Shown piece by piece: positions 1-8,942 of a stretch of DNA of 64,000 bases (positions are counted from its first letter, which is position 1; each line of letters starts with the position of its first letter). Both the position numbers and the translations under genes were made by a program. The notes under the pieces are model-generated. The model was given only the letters and a program-made list of their open reading frames with translations. It was not told where the DNA came from and did no database searches. Origin of the DNA: Pseudomonas sp. B21_DOA (GTDB taxonomy: Bacteria > Pseudomonadota > Gammaproteobacteria > Pseudomonadales > Pseudomonadaceae); assembly GCA_030544685.1 (NCBI GenBank), contig CP086683.1, positions 434,001-498,000 on the forward strand, in the 5' to 3' direction.

Positions 1-2085
1 GGCACGCTGGCCCTGCCGGAAACTTCGGTCATCGGTGTGGAAAACTTCGAAAGCGCCTGGGGCCCGGTCGAAGGCTACACCGCGACCCGCACCGCCGCCG
101 GCACCAAGACCGACACCGCCCTGGTCGAAGCACCGCGTTCGATCTCGGTGGCGACCCGCCAGCAAATGGACGACCGCAGCGTGCACAGCCTCGATGACGC
201 CGTGCGCTACATGCCGGGCATCACCGCCAGCAGTTACGGCAGCGACACCCGCGCCGACTGGCTGCGCGTGCGCGGTTTCGAGCCGACCCAGTTTCTCGAT
301 GGCCTGCCGCTGCCCAAAGGCGTGTATGCCAACCCGAAACAGGAAACCTGGAACCTCGACCGCCTCGCCCTGCTGCGTGGCCCGGCCTCGTCGGTGTACG
401 GCCAGACCCCGCCGGGCGGTTTGCTCGACATGGTCAGCCGCCGCCCGAGCGCTGAAGCCAGCAGCGAAATCCAGCTGCAATACGGCAGCGACAATCACCG
501 CCAGATCAACTTCGCCAGCACCGGCAAGATCGATGACGCCGGGCAGTTTCTCTATGGCCTCAGCGGCGTGGTGCGCGACAGCGGCACCCAGGTCGACCAC
601 GTCGACAACAAGCGCTACAACATCGCGCCGAGCCTGACTTGGAACATCGATGACGACACCAAACTCACTCTGCTGAGCCAGTTCACCCGCGACGACACCG
701 GCATCACCAGCCAGTTTCTGCCTATCCAGGGCACCAAAATCAAATCGCCGCTCGGTGATATTTCCCATCACAAGAATCTCGGCGATCCGGATTGGGAATA
801 CTACGACCGCACCTACTACGCGTTGGGTTATGCCTTCGAACATCGGTTGAACGATGTCTGGCAGTTCAAACAGAACCTGCGCTACACCAAGTCGGACCTG
901 TCGTTCCAGTCGCTGACACCCGGTTCCTACCCGTTCACCACCGTGGATGCAGAGGGCAACGTCGGCCGCACCAGCACCAGCGTCGACGAAGACATCAGCC
1001 AGTTTGCCGTGGACAACAACTTCCAGGCCGACTTCGCCACGGGTGAGATTCGCCACACCTTGCTGCTGGGTCTGGATCACCAGCGCAGCAACACCAACTA
1101 CACCTCGATTTTTGGCGATGGTCTGCAAACCAACGTCATCAACCCGATCTACGGCCAGCCGATCGTACGTCCAGCACGCTCCACCGCGTTTTACGACTAC
1201 AACCAGAAGACCTACCAGACCGGTCTCTACGTGCAGGATCAGATGGCTCTCGACCAGTGGCGCCTGACCCTCGGCGGCCGTGAAGACTGGGTGCACACCA
1301 GCACTGAATTCTTCAACAAGGGCGATGCCACCAATACCCAGCGCGACAAGAAATTCAGCGGCAACGCGGCGCTCAGCTACGTCTTCGATAACGGCTTCGT
1401 GCCGTATCTGTCCTACGCCGAGTCGTTCCAGCCGACCACTGGCGCCGATGTCACCTCGACCGGTTCGCTCAAGCCAACCGAAGGCAAGCAGTGGGAGCTG
1501 GGTATCAAATACCAGCCGCCGGGCAGCAAGACCCTGCTGACCGCCGCCGTGTATGACCTGACCCAGAAGAACGTCGCAGTGAACACCTTCGTCAACAACG
1601 TCTCGGTGACCAGCCAGACCGGTGAAGTGAAGGTCAAAGGTCTCGAGCTGGAAGCGGTGTCGGATGTGACCGACAACCTCAAAGTCATCGCCGCCTACAC
1701 CCTGGCCAAGTCCGAAGTGCAGAAAGGCGTCGACAAGGGCAACCGTCTGCAACTGATGCCCAACCAGCAGGCCTCGTTGTGGACCGACTACACCTGGCAC
1801 GCCGGCGTGCTCGACGGTTTCGGTATCGGTGCCGGCGTGCGCTACACCGGCAACACCTACGGCGACAAGGCCAACACCTGGCTGGGCAAGGCCGATGCCT
1901 ATACCGTGTTCGACGCCAGCGTGCATTATGATCTGGGCCGTCTGGACAACAGTTTGAAAGGTGCGTCGCTGGCGGTGAATGCGACCAACCTGTTCGACAA
2001 GGACTACATTTCCACCTGCGACAGCTTCTATTGCTACTACGGCGACCAGCGCAGTGTCGTCGCCAGCGCCACTTACAAGTGGTAA
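1..2085 (+). CDS. TonB-dependent siderophore receptor, 5' end outside window
   Basis: This is an outer-membrane ferric-siderophore importer that uses TonB energy. The frame is open from base 1, so the signal peptide and any N-terminal signalling domain lie upstream. The visible 694 codons start in a TonB-box-like stretch (ETSVIGV), followed by the plug domain (APRSISV, RVRGFEPTQFLDGL, LLRGPASSVYGQTPPGGLLD). A beta-barrel follows and ends in the typical terminal strand VVASATYKW with an aromatic last residue. The NLFDKDY motif and the Cys pair near the C-terminus (STCDSFYCYYG) resemble FhuA/FoxA-type ferrichrome or ferrioxamine receptors. The exact siderophore cannot be told from sequence alone. 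It is followed by a PepSY gene, a common arrangement in Pseudomonas iron-uptake loci. Confidence 0.93.
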   Translation, partial: GTLALPETSVIGVENFESAWGPVEGYTATRTAAGTKTDTALVEAPRSISVATRQQMDDRSVHSLDDAVRYMPGITASSYGSDTRADWLRVRGFEPTQFLDGLPLPKGVYANPKQETWNLDRLALLRGPASSVYGQTPPGGLLDMVSRRPSAEASSEIQLQYGSDNHRQINFASTGKIDDAGQFLYGLSGVVRDSGTQVDHVDNKRYNIAPSLTWNIDDDTKLTLLSQFTRDDTGITSQFLPIQGTKIKSPLGDISHHKNLGDPDWEYYDRTYYALGYAFEHRLNDVWQFKQNLRYTKSDLSFQSLTPGSYPFTTVDAEGNVGRTSTSVDEDISQFAVDNNFQADFATGEIRHTLLLGLDHQRSNTNYTSIFGDGLQTNVINPIYGQPIVRPARSTAFYDYNQKTYQTGLYVQDQMALDQWRLTLGGREDWVHTSTEFFNKGDATNTQRDKKFSGNAALSYVFDNGFVPYLSYAESFQPTTGADVTSTGSLKPTEGKQWELGIKYQPPGSKTLLTAAVYDLTQKNVAVNTFVNNVSVTSQTGEVKVKGLELEAVSDVTDNLKVIAAYTLAKSEVQKGVDKGNRLQLMPNQQASLWTDYTWHAGVLDGFGIGAGVRYTGNTYGDKANTWLGKADAYTVFDASVHYDLGRLDNSLKGASLAVNATNLFDKDYISTCDSFYCYYGDQRSVVASATYKW

Positions 2086-2111
2086 GCCAGTGAGCTGAAA
2101 CAGGCCCTGTT

Positions 2112-2147
2112 CCCAGGCCGTCCGTACCGGGCGGCCTTGGTGTTTTT
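2112..2147 (+). terminator. Hairpin plus T-run after the receptor gene
   Basis: CCAGGCCG pairs with CGGCCTTGG around a short loop, followed by TGTTTTT. It lies 27 bases after the receptor stop and just before the PepSY gene, so it may attenuate rather than abolish read-through. Confidence 0.5.
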
Positions 2148-2159
2148 GAAGGTCATGCA

Positions 2160-3290
2160 ATGAAAAGTAAAACCATCCGCCGCTGGTCGTTCATCCACAC
2201 CTGGACCAGCCTGATCTGCACGGTGTTTCTGCTGATGCTGGCGCTGACCGGTCTGCCGCTGATTTTCAGCCACGAGATCGATCACGCGCTGGGCAACGCC
2301 CCGGAACTGCGCGAGATGCCGGCCGACACGCCGCAACTCGACCTGCAGCAACTGGTCGATGCCGCGCAAAAACACCGCCCGGGCGAAGTCATGCAGTACT
2401 TCGGTTATGACGACGAAGAGCCGAACGCCGCGTTCGCGATCATGGCCAGGACGGCCGACACCGAGCCGAATTCTTCGCACACCTTCATGCTCGATGCGCG
2501 TACTGGCGAAGCGCTGGAAACCCCTTCGGCCAACGGTGGCTTGATGCTGTTCATCCTGCGCCTGCACGTCGACATGTTCGCCGGGCTGCCGGGCAAGCTG
2601 CTGCTGGCGTTCATGGGTCTGTTGTTTGTCGTGGCGATCGTGTCCGGCACGGTGCTGTACCTGCCGTTCATGCGCCGCTTGAAATTCGGCACCGTGCGCC
2701 AGGACAAATCGACAAGACTGCGCTGGCTCGACCTGCACAATTTGATCGGCGTCGTCACTTTGACCTGGTGCCTGGTGGTGGGCGTGACCGGAGTGATCAG
2801 CGCCTGCGCCGACCTGCTCATCGCCGCCTGGCGCAACGACGCGTTGACCACGCTGATCGCGCCGTATCGCGATGCGCCGCCGTTGACCCAACTGGCCCCG
2901 GCTACGCGGCTGCTCGACATCGCCGAGGAAGTCGCACCGGGGATGAAGCCGGATTTCATCGCCTTCCCCGGCACGCGCTTTTCCAGCGAGCACCATTATT
3001 CGGTGTTCATGAAGGGCGGCACGCACCTGACCTCGCACCTGCTGACGCCGGTGTTGATCGACGCCACGTCCTTGCAGGTCACCGCCGTGGCCGAACGGCC
3101 CTGGTACATGGACGCCATGGGCATGTCGCAGCCGCTGCATTTTGGTGACTACGGCGGCATGCCGATGAAGATTCTCTGGGCGACGCTGGATGTGCTGACG
3201 ATCATCGTGTTGGCCAGTGGCGTTTATCTGTGGGTGGTGCGGCGCAAGGCGGCCAAGCCTGTTCTGGAAACGGCGGAGGCCTCGGCATGA
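2160..3290 (+). CDS. PepSY-associated transmembrane protein
   Basis: This 376-residue inner-membrane protein belongs to the PepSY/PiuB-like family often linked to siderophore receptors. Members are thought to act in periplasmic or membrane iron handling, possibly ferric-siderophore reduction. There is an N-terminal membrane segment (residues about 15-37), two central ones near residues 150-175 and 195-220, and a C-terminal one near 340-360. PepSY-type segments such as LLDIAEEVAPGMKPDF lie in the periplasmic parts. It starts 74 bases after the receptor stop with a reasonable GAAGG upstream, so co-transcription is likely. Its end overlaps the next small gene by four bases (ATGA). The specific biochemical role is inferred only from family and context. 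Confidence 0.85.
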   Translation: MKSKTIRRWSFIHTWTSLICTVFLLMLALTGLPLIFSHEIDHALGNAPELREMPADTPQLDLQQLVDAAQKHRPGEVMQYFGYDDEEPNAAFAIMARTADTEPNSSHTFMLDARTGEALETPSANGGLMLFILRLHVDMFAGLPGKLLLAFMGLLFVVAIVSGTVLYLPFMRRLKFGTVRQDKSTRLRWLDLHNLIGVVTLTWCLVVGVTGVISACADLLIAAWRNDALTTLIAPYRDAPPLTQLAPATRLLDIAEEVAPGMKPDFIAFPGTRFSSEHHYSVFMKGGTHLTSHLLTPVLIDATSLQVTAVAERPWYMDAMGMSQPLHFGDYGGMPMKILWATLDVLTIIVLASGVYLWVVRRKAAKPVLETAEASA

Positions 3291-3466
3291 AGCCGCGTCA
3301 GTCGAGTTTCTGGAAGGTCTTCAGCACACCGATCGTAATCGCCCTGCTCAGCGCGGCGGGGCTGTTTGCGGCGTTGCTGGGGGATGGAATCTGGGATGCG
3401 TTGAGCTGGGTCGGGCTTGGCGTGCCGGCAGTTTTGGCCATGAAGGGATTGCTGCAGCGCGGGTGA
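3287..3466 (+). CDS. Small membrane protein, translationally coupled
   Basis: This 59-residue protein starts at the ATG overlapping the stop codon of the PepSY gene. After a short basic N-terminus (MKPRQSSFWK) it has two hydrophobic stretches (about residues 13-28 and 36-53), consistent with a two-helix membrane hairpin. Small proteins of this kind commonly follow PepSY genes in Pseudomonas. No function is known to me. The overlap and same-strand order argue that it is real and works with the upstream gene. Confidence 0.7.
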   Translation: MKPRQSSFWKVFSTPIVIALLSAAGLFAALLGDGIWDALSWVGLGVPAVLAMKGLLQRG

Positions 3467-3486
3467 TTACTGTTGCCTGACATGGC

Positions 3487-3557
3487 GCCTTCGCGAGCAA
3501 GCTCGCTCCCACAGGGGAACGCATTTCAAATGTGGGAGCGAGCTTGCTCGCGAAGGC
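3487..3557. repeat. REP element pair, family A
   Basis: Two inverted copies of the Pseudomonas REP sequence (GCCTTCGCGAGCAAGCTCGC ... and its complement) flank a 15-base spacer and form a long hairpin (REPIN arrangement). Confidence 0.9.
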
Positions 3558-3646
3558 GTCAGTCAGCACACCATCGAATCCTCGCCAGCCAAGCGTGATG
3601 TGATTAGGCTAATCTCCTGCTCTTCGCCGACCACCGAGGTTCCTCC

Positions 3647-4275
3647 ATGTCCGCCCCCAGCATGACCCTGTACCACAACACCCTGTCGCCCTTCGTCCGC
3701 AAGGTCATGGTGCTGCTGCACGAAACCGGTCAGCAGGATCGTGTCGCGCTGCAGGACTGTGCGCTCAGCCCGGTCAGCCCGAACCCGGCGCTGATCGCCG
3801 ACAACCCGTTGAGCAAGATCCCCGCCCTGCGCCTGGCCGACGGCAATGTCATCCATGACAGCCGCGTCATCCTCGATTACCTCGACCAGCAGCACGTCGG
3901 CAATCCATTGATCCCCGCGAAGGTGCGGCGCGCTGGCGGCGCCTGACCCTGGCGTCGATGGCCGACGGGATCATGGATGCTTCAGTGATGGTGCGGTATG
4001 AAACCGTGCTGCGCCCGGTGGAAAAACACTGGGACGAATGGCTCGACGCCCAGCGCGACAAGATCCGCCGCGCCCTCGCCGTGCTCGAGAGCGAGGCAAT
4101 TGCCGAGCTGACCAGCCACTTCGATGTCGCGGCGATCAGCGTGGCCTGCGCGCTGGGCTATCTGGATCTGCGCTTCCCGGACATGGACTGGCGTGCAGCC
4201 AATCCGCAACTGGCCAACTGGTATTTCGAGGTGAGTCAGCGACCGTCCATGATCGCTACGATGCCCAAGCCTTAA
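3647..4275 (+). CDS. Glutathione S-transferase, frameshifted in this sequence
   Basis: The N-terminal thioredoxin-like half (MTLYHNTLSPFVRKVMVLLHE, NPLSKIPAL, VIHDSRVILDYLD) is read from 3647. The helical C-terminal half (ADGIMDASVMVRYE ... QRPSMIATMPKP) is in the next frame from about 3913. Adding one C to the run at about 3912-3915 restores the expected NPLIPREGAARWRRLTLAS junction and gives a normal 209-residue cytosolic GST. The catalytic or substrate class is not clear. The break is most likely a missing-base error because the same type recurs across the window. If genuine, the protein would end after 99 residues, without the C-terminal domain. Confidence 0.85.
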
Positions 4276-4300
4276 GCCGGCGGCGCCTGTTCCGGCCTTT

Positions 4301-4393
4301 TCGCGAGCAAGCCCGCTCCCACAGTTGATTTGTGTTGTTCATGCCATGGTTGCAGCAACAAAAATCCAATGTGGGAGCGGGCTTGCTCGCGAA
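4301..4393. repeat. REP element pair, family A
   Basis: Inverted REP copies (TCGCGAGCAAGCCCGCTCCC and complement) are separated by about 45 bases and lie between the convergent GST and creD genes. Confidence 0.88.
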
Positions 4394-4483
4394 TGCACCA
4401 CCTCGGTTCCGATGGCAGCGCTGCAAAAATCAGCGTCACCAAAACCTCCAGCTCCCGCTGATCTTCACGCAATCCCACCCGGC

Positions 4484-5851
4484 TCATTGCATCGCCTCCA
4501 CGTCAAACTCCAGCGGCCTGGCCGGCTTCAAACCAATCCCGTACCAGTCCAGTTTGCGCGTCAGCACCATGAACACCCCGAGCAGACCGAACAGCATCAG
4601 CGAGCCCATCAACAGCGCGTAATCCTCGGCGCTGAGCAAGCCGTACAGCAAGCCATACAGCGCCGCCAGCCCGGCCGAGAAACTCAAGCCATGCCGCGCG
4701 CTGCGCAGGACGTGGCTGACATAGAAGCCGATCAGCAACACACAGCCACTGGCCGACAACAGATACGCCAGCGCAAAACCGATGTGTTCCGACAGCGACA
4801 GCAGCAGCAGGTAAAAGAACGCCAGCGCAACACCGACCAGGGCATATTGCACCGGGTGCACCGCCAGGCTTTTCAGCACTTCGAAGAGGAAGAAACCGGC
4901 GAAGGTCAGGACGATGAACAGCAGCGCATATTTGATCGCCCGATCGCTCTTCAGGTACTGATCCACCGGATCGATGAAGCTGACGCCGAAGCTGCGGCCG
5001 TTGAGTGCATCACAGTCGCCAGCGACGCAGCGCTCCATCGCCTCTTGCAGGTTGGTGGAGAAAAACGAGGTCTGCCAGTCGGCGCTGAAACCCTGATCGT
5101 TGATCTCGCGCTTGGCCGGCAGGAAGTTGCCGACGAAGCTGGGGTGCGGCCAGTTGGCGGCGAGGCTGACACTGCTGGTCTTGCCCACCGGCACCACCCG
5201 CAGCGAGCCGGTGCCTTGCAGGCGCAGGTCGAAACCGAAGGTCAATTGCGTGGCTTTGCTGGCGTCGAGCGCCGGCAGGGTCACGTGTACGCCCTCGCCG
5301 ATCCAGGCCACTTCGCTGCCGGGCACGAAGTCCAGTTGCTGGCCGCCGAGCTCGAGTTTCAGCGCGTTTTCGATGCCGCGAATGTCGCTGATACCCACGG
5401 CGAGGTACGGCGCGTCGAATCGGTAATCGGCAAAATTTTCCTTGATGCCCAACTGTGCCGGCAGGGAAAAATGCCCGTCGATACGGTTATCGGCGTGGAA
5501 CAGCCGCGCCTCGTAAATGCCGCGTTTGCGCAGTTCGGTCTGCACCTGGCCGTCGAGTTCAAAACGCTCCGGCAGAAAGTACAGACGCCCGCGCGCCTCG
5601 CTGACTTCTTCGTAGCGCTTGTTGGTTTTCTCGTTGGTCTTCCAGGTGCGCACCACCTTGCGATACGGCACCACCATCACCGGCCCGGTCAGCTGCTGGC
5701 TGTAACTGGAACTGCGCGCGATGTCTTCGAGCACACCGTCGCGCAGTAGCTGACGCTCATCGATGATGCCGTCGATCATCAGCAACGGGATCAATAACAG
5801 CATGATCAGCAAGGCAATCGCGCCGAGCTTGATGGTCAGATTCTTGTTCAT
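4484..5851 (-). CDS. creD: Inner-membrane protein CreD
   Basis: CreD is the inner-membrane product of the cre locus, a 455-residue protein controlled by the CreBC two-component system and linked to cell-envelope integrity and beta-lactam response. It has an N-terminal membrane anchor (residues about 9-27), a long periplasmic domain (about 30-310) and a C-terminal block of five or so hydrophobic helices (about 310-435). Family hallmarks include QQLTGPVMVVPYR, VGISDIRGIE and GVSFIDPVDQY. It is the last gene of creB-creC-creD, separated from creC by 132 bases that contain one REP copy. Confidence 0.95.
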   Translation of the reverse strand: MNKNLTIKLGAIALLIMLLLIPLLMIDGIIDERQLLRDGVLEDIARSSSYSQQLTGPVMVVPYRKVVRTWKTNEKTNKRYEEVSEARGRLYFLPERFELDGQVQTELRKRGIYEARLFHADNRIDGHFSLPAQLGIKENFADYRFDAPYLAVGISDIRGIENALKLELGGQQLDFVPGSEVAWIGEGVHVTLPALDASKATQLTFGFDLRLQGTGSLRVVPVGKTSSVSLAANWPHPSFVGNFLPAKREINDQGFSADWQTSFFSTNLQEAMERCVAGDCDALNGRSFGVSFIDPVDQYLKSDRAIKYALLFIVLTFAGFFLFEVLKSLAVHPVQYALVGVALAFFYLLLLSLSEHIGFALAYLLSASGCVLLIGFYVSHVLRSARHGLSFSAGLAALYGLLYGLLSAEDYALLMGSLMLFGLLGVFMVLTRKLDWYGIGLKPARPLEFDVEAMQ

Positions 5852-5944
5852 GGGACTCTCCCTGTTTGGATAGGAAAAGTCTGCTGATGCGGTGTGGTGG
5901 GAATTTGTTCGAATTATGGAGATTGTGTGGAAAATGCATTCCCC

Positions 5945-5971
5945 TGTGGGAGCGAGCCTGCTCGCGAAGGC
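5945..5971. repeat. Single REP copy, family A
   Basis: One copy (TGTGGGAGCGAGCCTGCTCG...) lies between creC and creD. It could form a short hairpin in the mRNA and reduce creD expression relative to creBC. Confidence 0.8.
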
Positions 5972-5983
5972 AGCGACTCGGTC

Positions 5984-7402
5984 TCAAGGCAGGCGCAATA
6001 CCACCTCAACCCCGCCCTCGACATTGCCAATGCGCATCACCCCGCCATGCAACTTGACCACTTCTTCAACGAAGTTCAGCCCCAGCCCGGTGCTTTTGCG
6101 TCCGCTGTCCGGGCGCGGCAACGAGTAGAAGCGTTCGGTCAGACGCGGCAAGGCGTAATCGGGAATCGGCGTGGCCTGGTTGAACAGGCGGAACTCGACC
6201 TGCTCGCCAACACGCTCGGCACGCAAGCGCAACAAGCCCTGCGCCGGAGTGAAATCCAGCGCGTTTTCCAGCAGATTGCCCAACGCCTGGCGCAGCAGAA
6301 ACGGCTCGCCAATCAACAGCAGATCCTCGCCGATCGCTTGCTCGACGCGCAGTTGTTTGCCCTCGATCCGCGCGGCTTGCGCCTTGAGCAGTTCTGCGAC
6401 CAACAGCACCAGCGGCACGGCCACGCGCTCTTCCAGCCCTTGGCGCTGTTCGACTTGCGCCAGGTTGAGCAGGCGCTCGATCAACTGCTGCATCCGCGCG
6501 CTCTCGCTGTCGATGTTGCTGACAAAGCGCAAACGCTGGACGGCCGGCATATCACTTTGCAGCAATTCCGCTGCGCCTCGAATGGCCGCCAGCGGACTTT
6601 TCAATTCATGGGTCAGGGTGTGCACGTAGCGCTCGACGTAGGCCTTGCCTTCGAGCTGCGTGCGCATCTGCTCGACCGCTGTGGCCAGTTGCTCCAGTTC
6701 GCCGCCGCGATAGTGCGGCACTTCCACGCGCCGGCCTTCGCTCACCGCCTGGGCATAACCGGTCAATCGGTGCAGCGCGCGGCTGAGCCACCATGAGAGC
6801 AAGGCGCCGAAGAGCAGGCCGAGGCCGATCAGTCCGGCGCCGTAAAACAGTAAACGCCGCTCGGTGCGATCGACGTAGGGTTGCAGCGAACTGTTGGGCT
6901 TGGCCACAGTGACCACGCCGATGATCTTGCCGTTGTCGCGAATCGGCGCGCCGACGTGCATCACAGACGAGCTCGGATCGGCAGGATCACTGCGGCTGGA
7001 GCGCGCGCCGTACTCGCCGCGCAGGGTCAGGTAAACATCGTTCCAGCGCGAATAATCCTGGCCGACTGCGACGCCGCTGGAGTCGAGCACGACGATGCCC
7101 TTGGCGTCGGTGACATAGATGCGGTGGTTGACCTGGTTTTTCGGCAAGCCCCAGATGGTCGCTTGCGGCTGACGCTCGCCATACGCACGGAGCAATTGCG
7201 GCCAGCGGTTCTCGCTGAGGGTGCCGGCCTTGAAATCGTCGCGCAGGATTTCTGCCATCAGGTTGGCGGTGTCCACCAGCGTCTCTTCGGTGGACTGACG
7301 CACGCCGGGGCGGATTTCTTCCATCACCGTGTTGAGGACGAAATAGCCGGTCAGGCCGACAAACAGCACGTACACCAGAAAAATCCGCAGCCCCAGCGAC
7401 AT
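5984..7402 (-). CDS. creC: Two-component sensor histidine kinase CreC
   Basis: CreC is the membrane histidine kinase partner of CreB. The 472 residues show an N-terminal membrane helix (about 7-25), a periplasmic sensor with a Cache-like section (YVTDAKGIVVLDSSG), and a second helix near 185-210. A HAMP-like region, the H-box LTHELKSPLAAI with the phosphorylated His, and the ATPase motifs NLLENALDF, GRKSTGLGLNF complete the kinase. Its start codon overlaps the creB stop by one base, so the two are translationally coupled. All key catalytic motifs are present. Confidence 0.95.
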   Translation of the reverse strand: MSLGLRIFLVYVLFVGLTGYFVLNTVMEEIRPGVRQSTEETLVDTANLMAEILRDDFKAGTLSENRWPQLLRAYGERQPQATIWGLPKNQVNHRIYVTDAKGIVVLDSSGVAVGQDYSRWNDVYLTLRGEYGARSSRSDPADPSSSVMHVGAPIRDNGKIIGVVTVAKPNSSLQPYVDRTERRLLFYGAGLIGLGLLFGALLSWWLSRALHRLTGYAQAVSEGRRVEVPHYRGGELEQLATAVEQMRTQLEGKAYVERYVHTLTHELKSPLAAIRGAAELLQSDMPAVQRLRFVSNIDSESARMQQLIERLLNLAQVEQRQGLEERVAVPLVLLVAELLKAQAARIEGKQLRVEQAIGEDLLLIGEPFLLRQALGNLLENALDFTPAQGLLRLRAERVGEQVEFRLFNQATPIPDYALPRLTERFYSLPRPDSGRKSTGLGLNFVEEVVKLHGGVMRIGNVEGGVEVVLRLP

Positions 7403-8082
7403 CAGCTGTGCCCCGGGCTGTAGCTGTAACCGAGGCCGCGATGGGTCTGGATCGGCTCGGCCTCGGCGCGCACCAGGCGCAACTTGGCGCGCAGGCTTTT
7501 GATGTGGCTGTCGATGCTGCGCTCGTAACCGGCATCGGCCGCTACGCCCAGCGCATCGAGCAATTGCTCGCGGCTGAACACCCGCTCAGGTTGTTCGAGC
7601 AAGCATTGCAACAAGCGGAATTCATGGCGGGTCAGGCTCAGCGGCTGGCCGCGATAGCTGATCTGTACGCGTTCGGCATCGATGCGAAACAGCGTTGAGC
7701 CTGCTTCCAGGGTTGCGCGCGGCGCCATGCGTTTGAGGATGGCTTTGACCCGCGCTGCCACTTCACGCGGGCTGAACGGCTTGACCACGTAATCGTCGGC
7801 ACCGATCTCCAGACCCACGACGCGGTCGATCTCGGCGTCGCGGGCGCTGAGAAACAGCACCGGCACTTCCGTGAAGCGCCGCAATTGCTTGCAGGTTTCG
7901 AAGCCACTGATGTCCGGCAGACCGATATCGAGAATGATCAGGTCGGCCGGGGTTTGCCGCTGATGCTCCAGCGCCGCCGCGCCGAGGTTCAGCCACGTGG
8001 TGCTGAACCCCTCGCCCTGCAAGGCAAAAATCAATGTGTCGGCAATCGCCGCTTCGTCTTCGACAATCAGGATGTGCGGCAT
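7402..8082 (-). CDS. creB: Two-component response regulator CreB
   Basis: CreB is an OmpR/PhoB-family response regulator of 226 residues. The receiver domain (residues 1-120) has the acidic pocket (IVEDEA), the phosphoacceptor region LIILDIGLPD and the conserved Lys in VVKPFSP. The C-terminal winged helix (about 130-222) ends in YERSIDSHIKSLRAKL and THRGLGYSY. It heads the creBCD operon. It should bind TTCAC-type direct repeats (known for the family), but I did not find a clear copy next to this operon. Confidence 0.95.
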   Translation of the reverse strand: MPHILIVEDEAAIADTLIFALQGEGFSTTWLNLGAAALEHQRQTPADLIILDIGLPDISGFETCKQLRRFTEVPVLFLSARDAEIDRVVGLEIGADDYVVKPFSPREVAARVKAILKRMAPRATLEAGSTLFRIDAERVQISYRGQPLSLTRHEFRLLQCLLEQPERVFSREQLLDALGVAADAGYERSIDSHIKSLRAKLRLVRAEAEPIQTHRGLGYSYSPGHS

Positions 8083-8151
8083 GGCGTCCGAGCCCGTGGC
8101 AGTGAGTGCGCGAACGGTGCCCCAAGCCCGGGGTTACGTCAATCAGACCAC

Positions 8152-8658
8152 TTAGCAGTCAGGCTTGTCGGCGGTGTAACGCCGCGCCGGATTGACCGCC
8201 GCGCCGAACTCGCGCAAGGCCTTGGCGCCGATCAGCAGCGGATAGTTGAAGTGGCTGCGGTCGGTCAGGTTGACCTCGACGGTGCGCTTGACGTTGCCCA
8301 GGCACAGTTCCAGATCGACCACCGGACGCTTGGCGACATCGCTGCTGTCGCGCTCTTCATCGTCCTCGTCGGAACGGCTTTTGATCTTGCTGATGCGCGC
8401 GACCTTGTGCTCGAAAACCTTGTTGCTGGCGTCCTTGGTGGCGAGGCGGAAACGCACCCAGTCTTCGCCATCGCGGGTGAAGGTCTCGATGTCCTTGGCC
8501 GACAGCGAGGCGGTAAGCGCGCCGGTGTCCATTTTGGCCTTGAGCACTTCGCCACCGATTTCCGGCAGCGCGATGTATTCGTAGCGACCGTACAGCGTCG
8601 GCTCGGCGGCCATGACCGGCAGCGCGACGAGGGCAAACAGAGCAAGGAGGGATTTCAC
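8152..8658 (-). CDS. Retropepsin-like zinc protease family protein (RimK-associated type)
   Basis: This 168-residue secreted or periplasmic protein of the putative ATP-dependent zinc protease family (DUF785) has a retropepsin fold. I chose the GTG start at 8658 because it has an AAGGAAG ribosome site about nine bases upstream and opens directly with a signal peptide (VKSLLALFALVALPVMAAEP). The aspartyl-protease-like motif MDTGALTASL is at about residues 42-51 and the C-terminal LIGAKALREFGA is typical. Relatives in Pseudomonas are linked to glutamate-ligase (RimK) systems, but no rimK lies nearby. It ends 69 bases from the creB start on the same strand and probably has its own promoter upstream. 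Confidence 0.8.
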   Translation of the reverse strand: MKSLLALFALVALPVMAAEPTLYGRYEYIALPEIGGEVLKAKMDTGALTASLSAKDIETFTRDGEDWVRFRLATKDASNKVFEHKVARISKIKSRSDEDDEERDSSDVAKRPVVDLELCLGNVKRTVEVNLTDRSHFNYPLLIGAKALREFGAAVNPARRYTADKPDC

Positions 8659-8740
8659 GTAAGAGGCTTCCTTGGAAAAATTTAAGGGCGGCAGGCGCGG
8701 GATTTTAGACACCAGCGAAGTCATTCGTTCGCCATAGGCC

Positions 8741-8812
8741 GCCTTCGCGGGCAAGCCCGCTCCCACAGGGGGAACGCATTTCAAAATGTGGGAGCGGGCT
8801 TGCTCGCGAAGG
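8741..8812. repeat. REP element pair, family A
   Basis: Inverted REP copies (GCCTTCGCGGGCAAGCCCGC and complement) lie between the divergent protease and acyltransferase genes. Confidence 0.88.
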
Positions 8813-8942
8813 GGCCAGCTCAGGCAACGCAACACTTGAGCGAAGCATACCCGGCGAAAAGTGAAACATTCGTCAGCACCGATTTGGCCTGTCGCGCGAA
8901 GCTGCTTATCATGGCTCGCCCTGCCACTTCATAGAGTTGCTT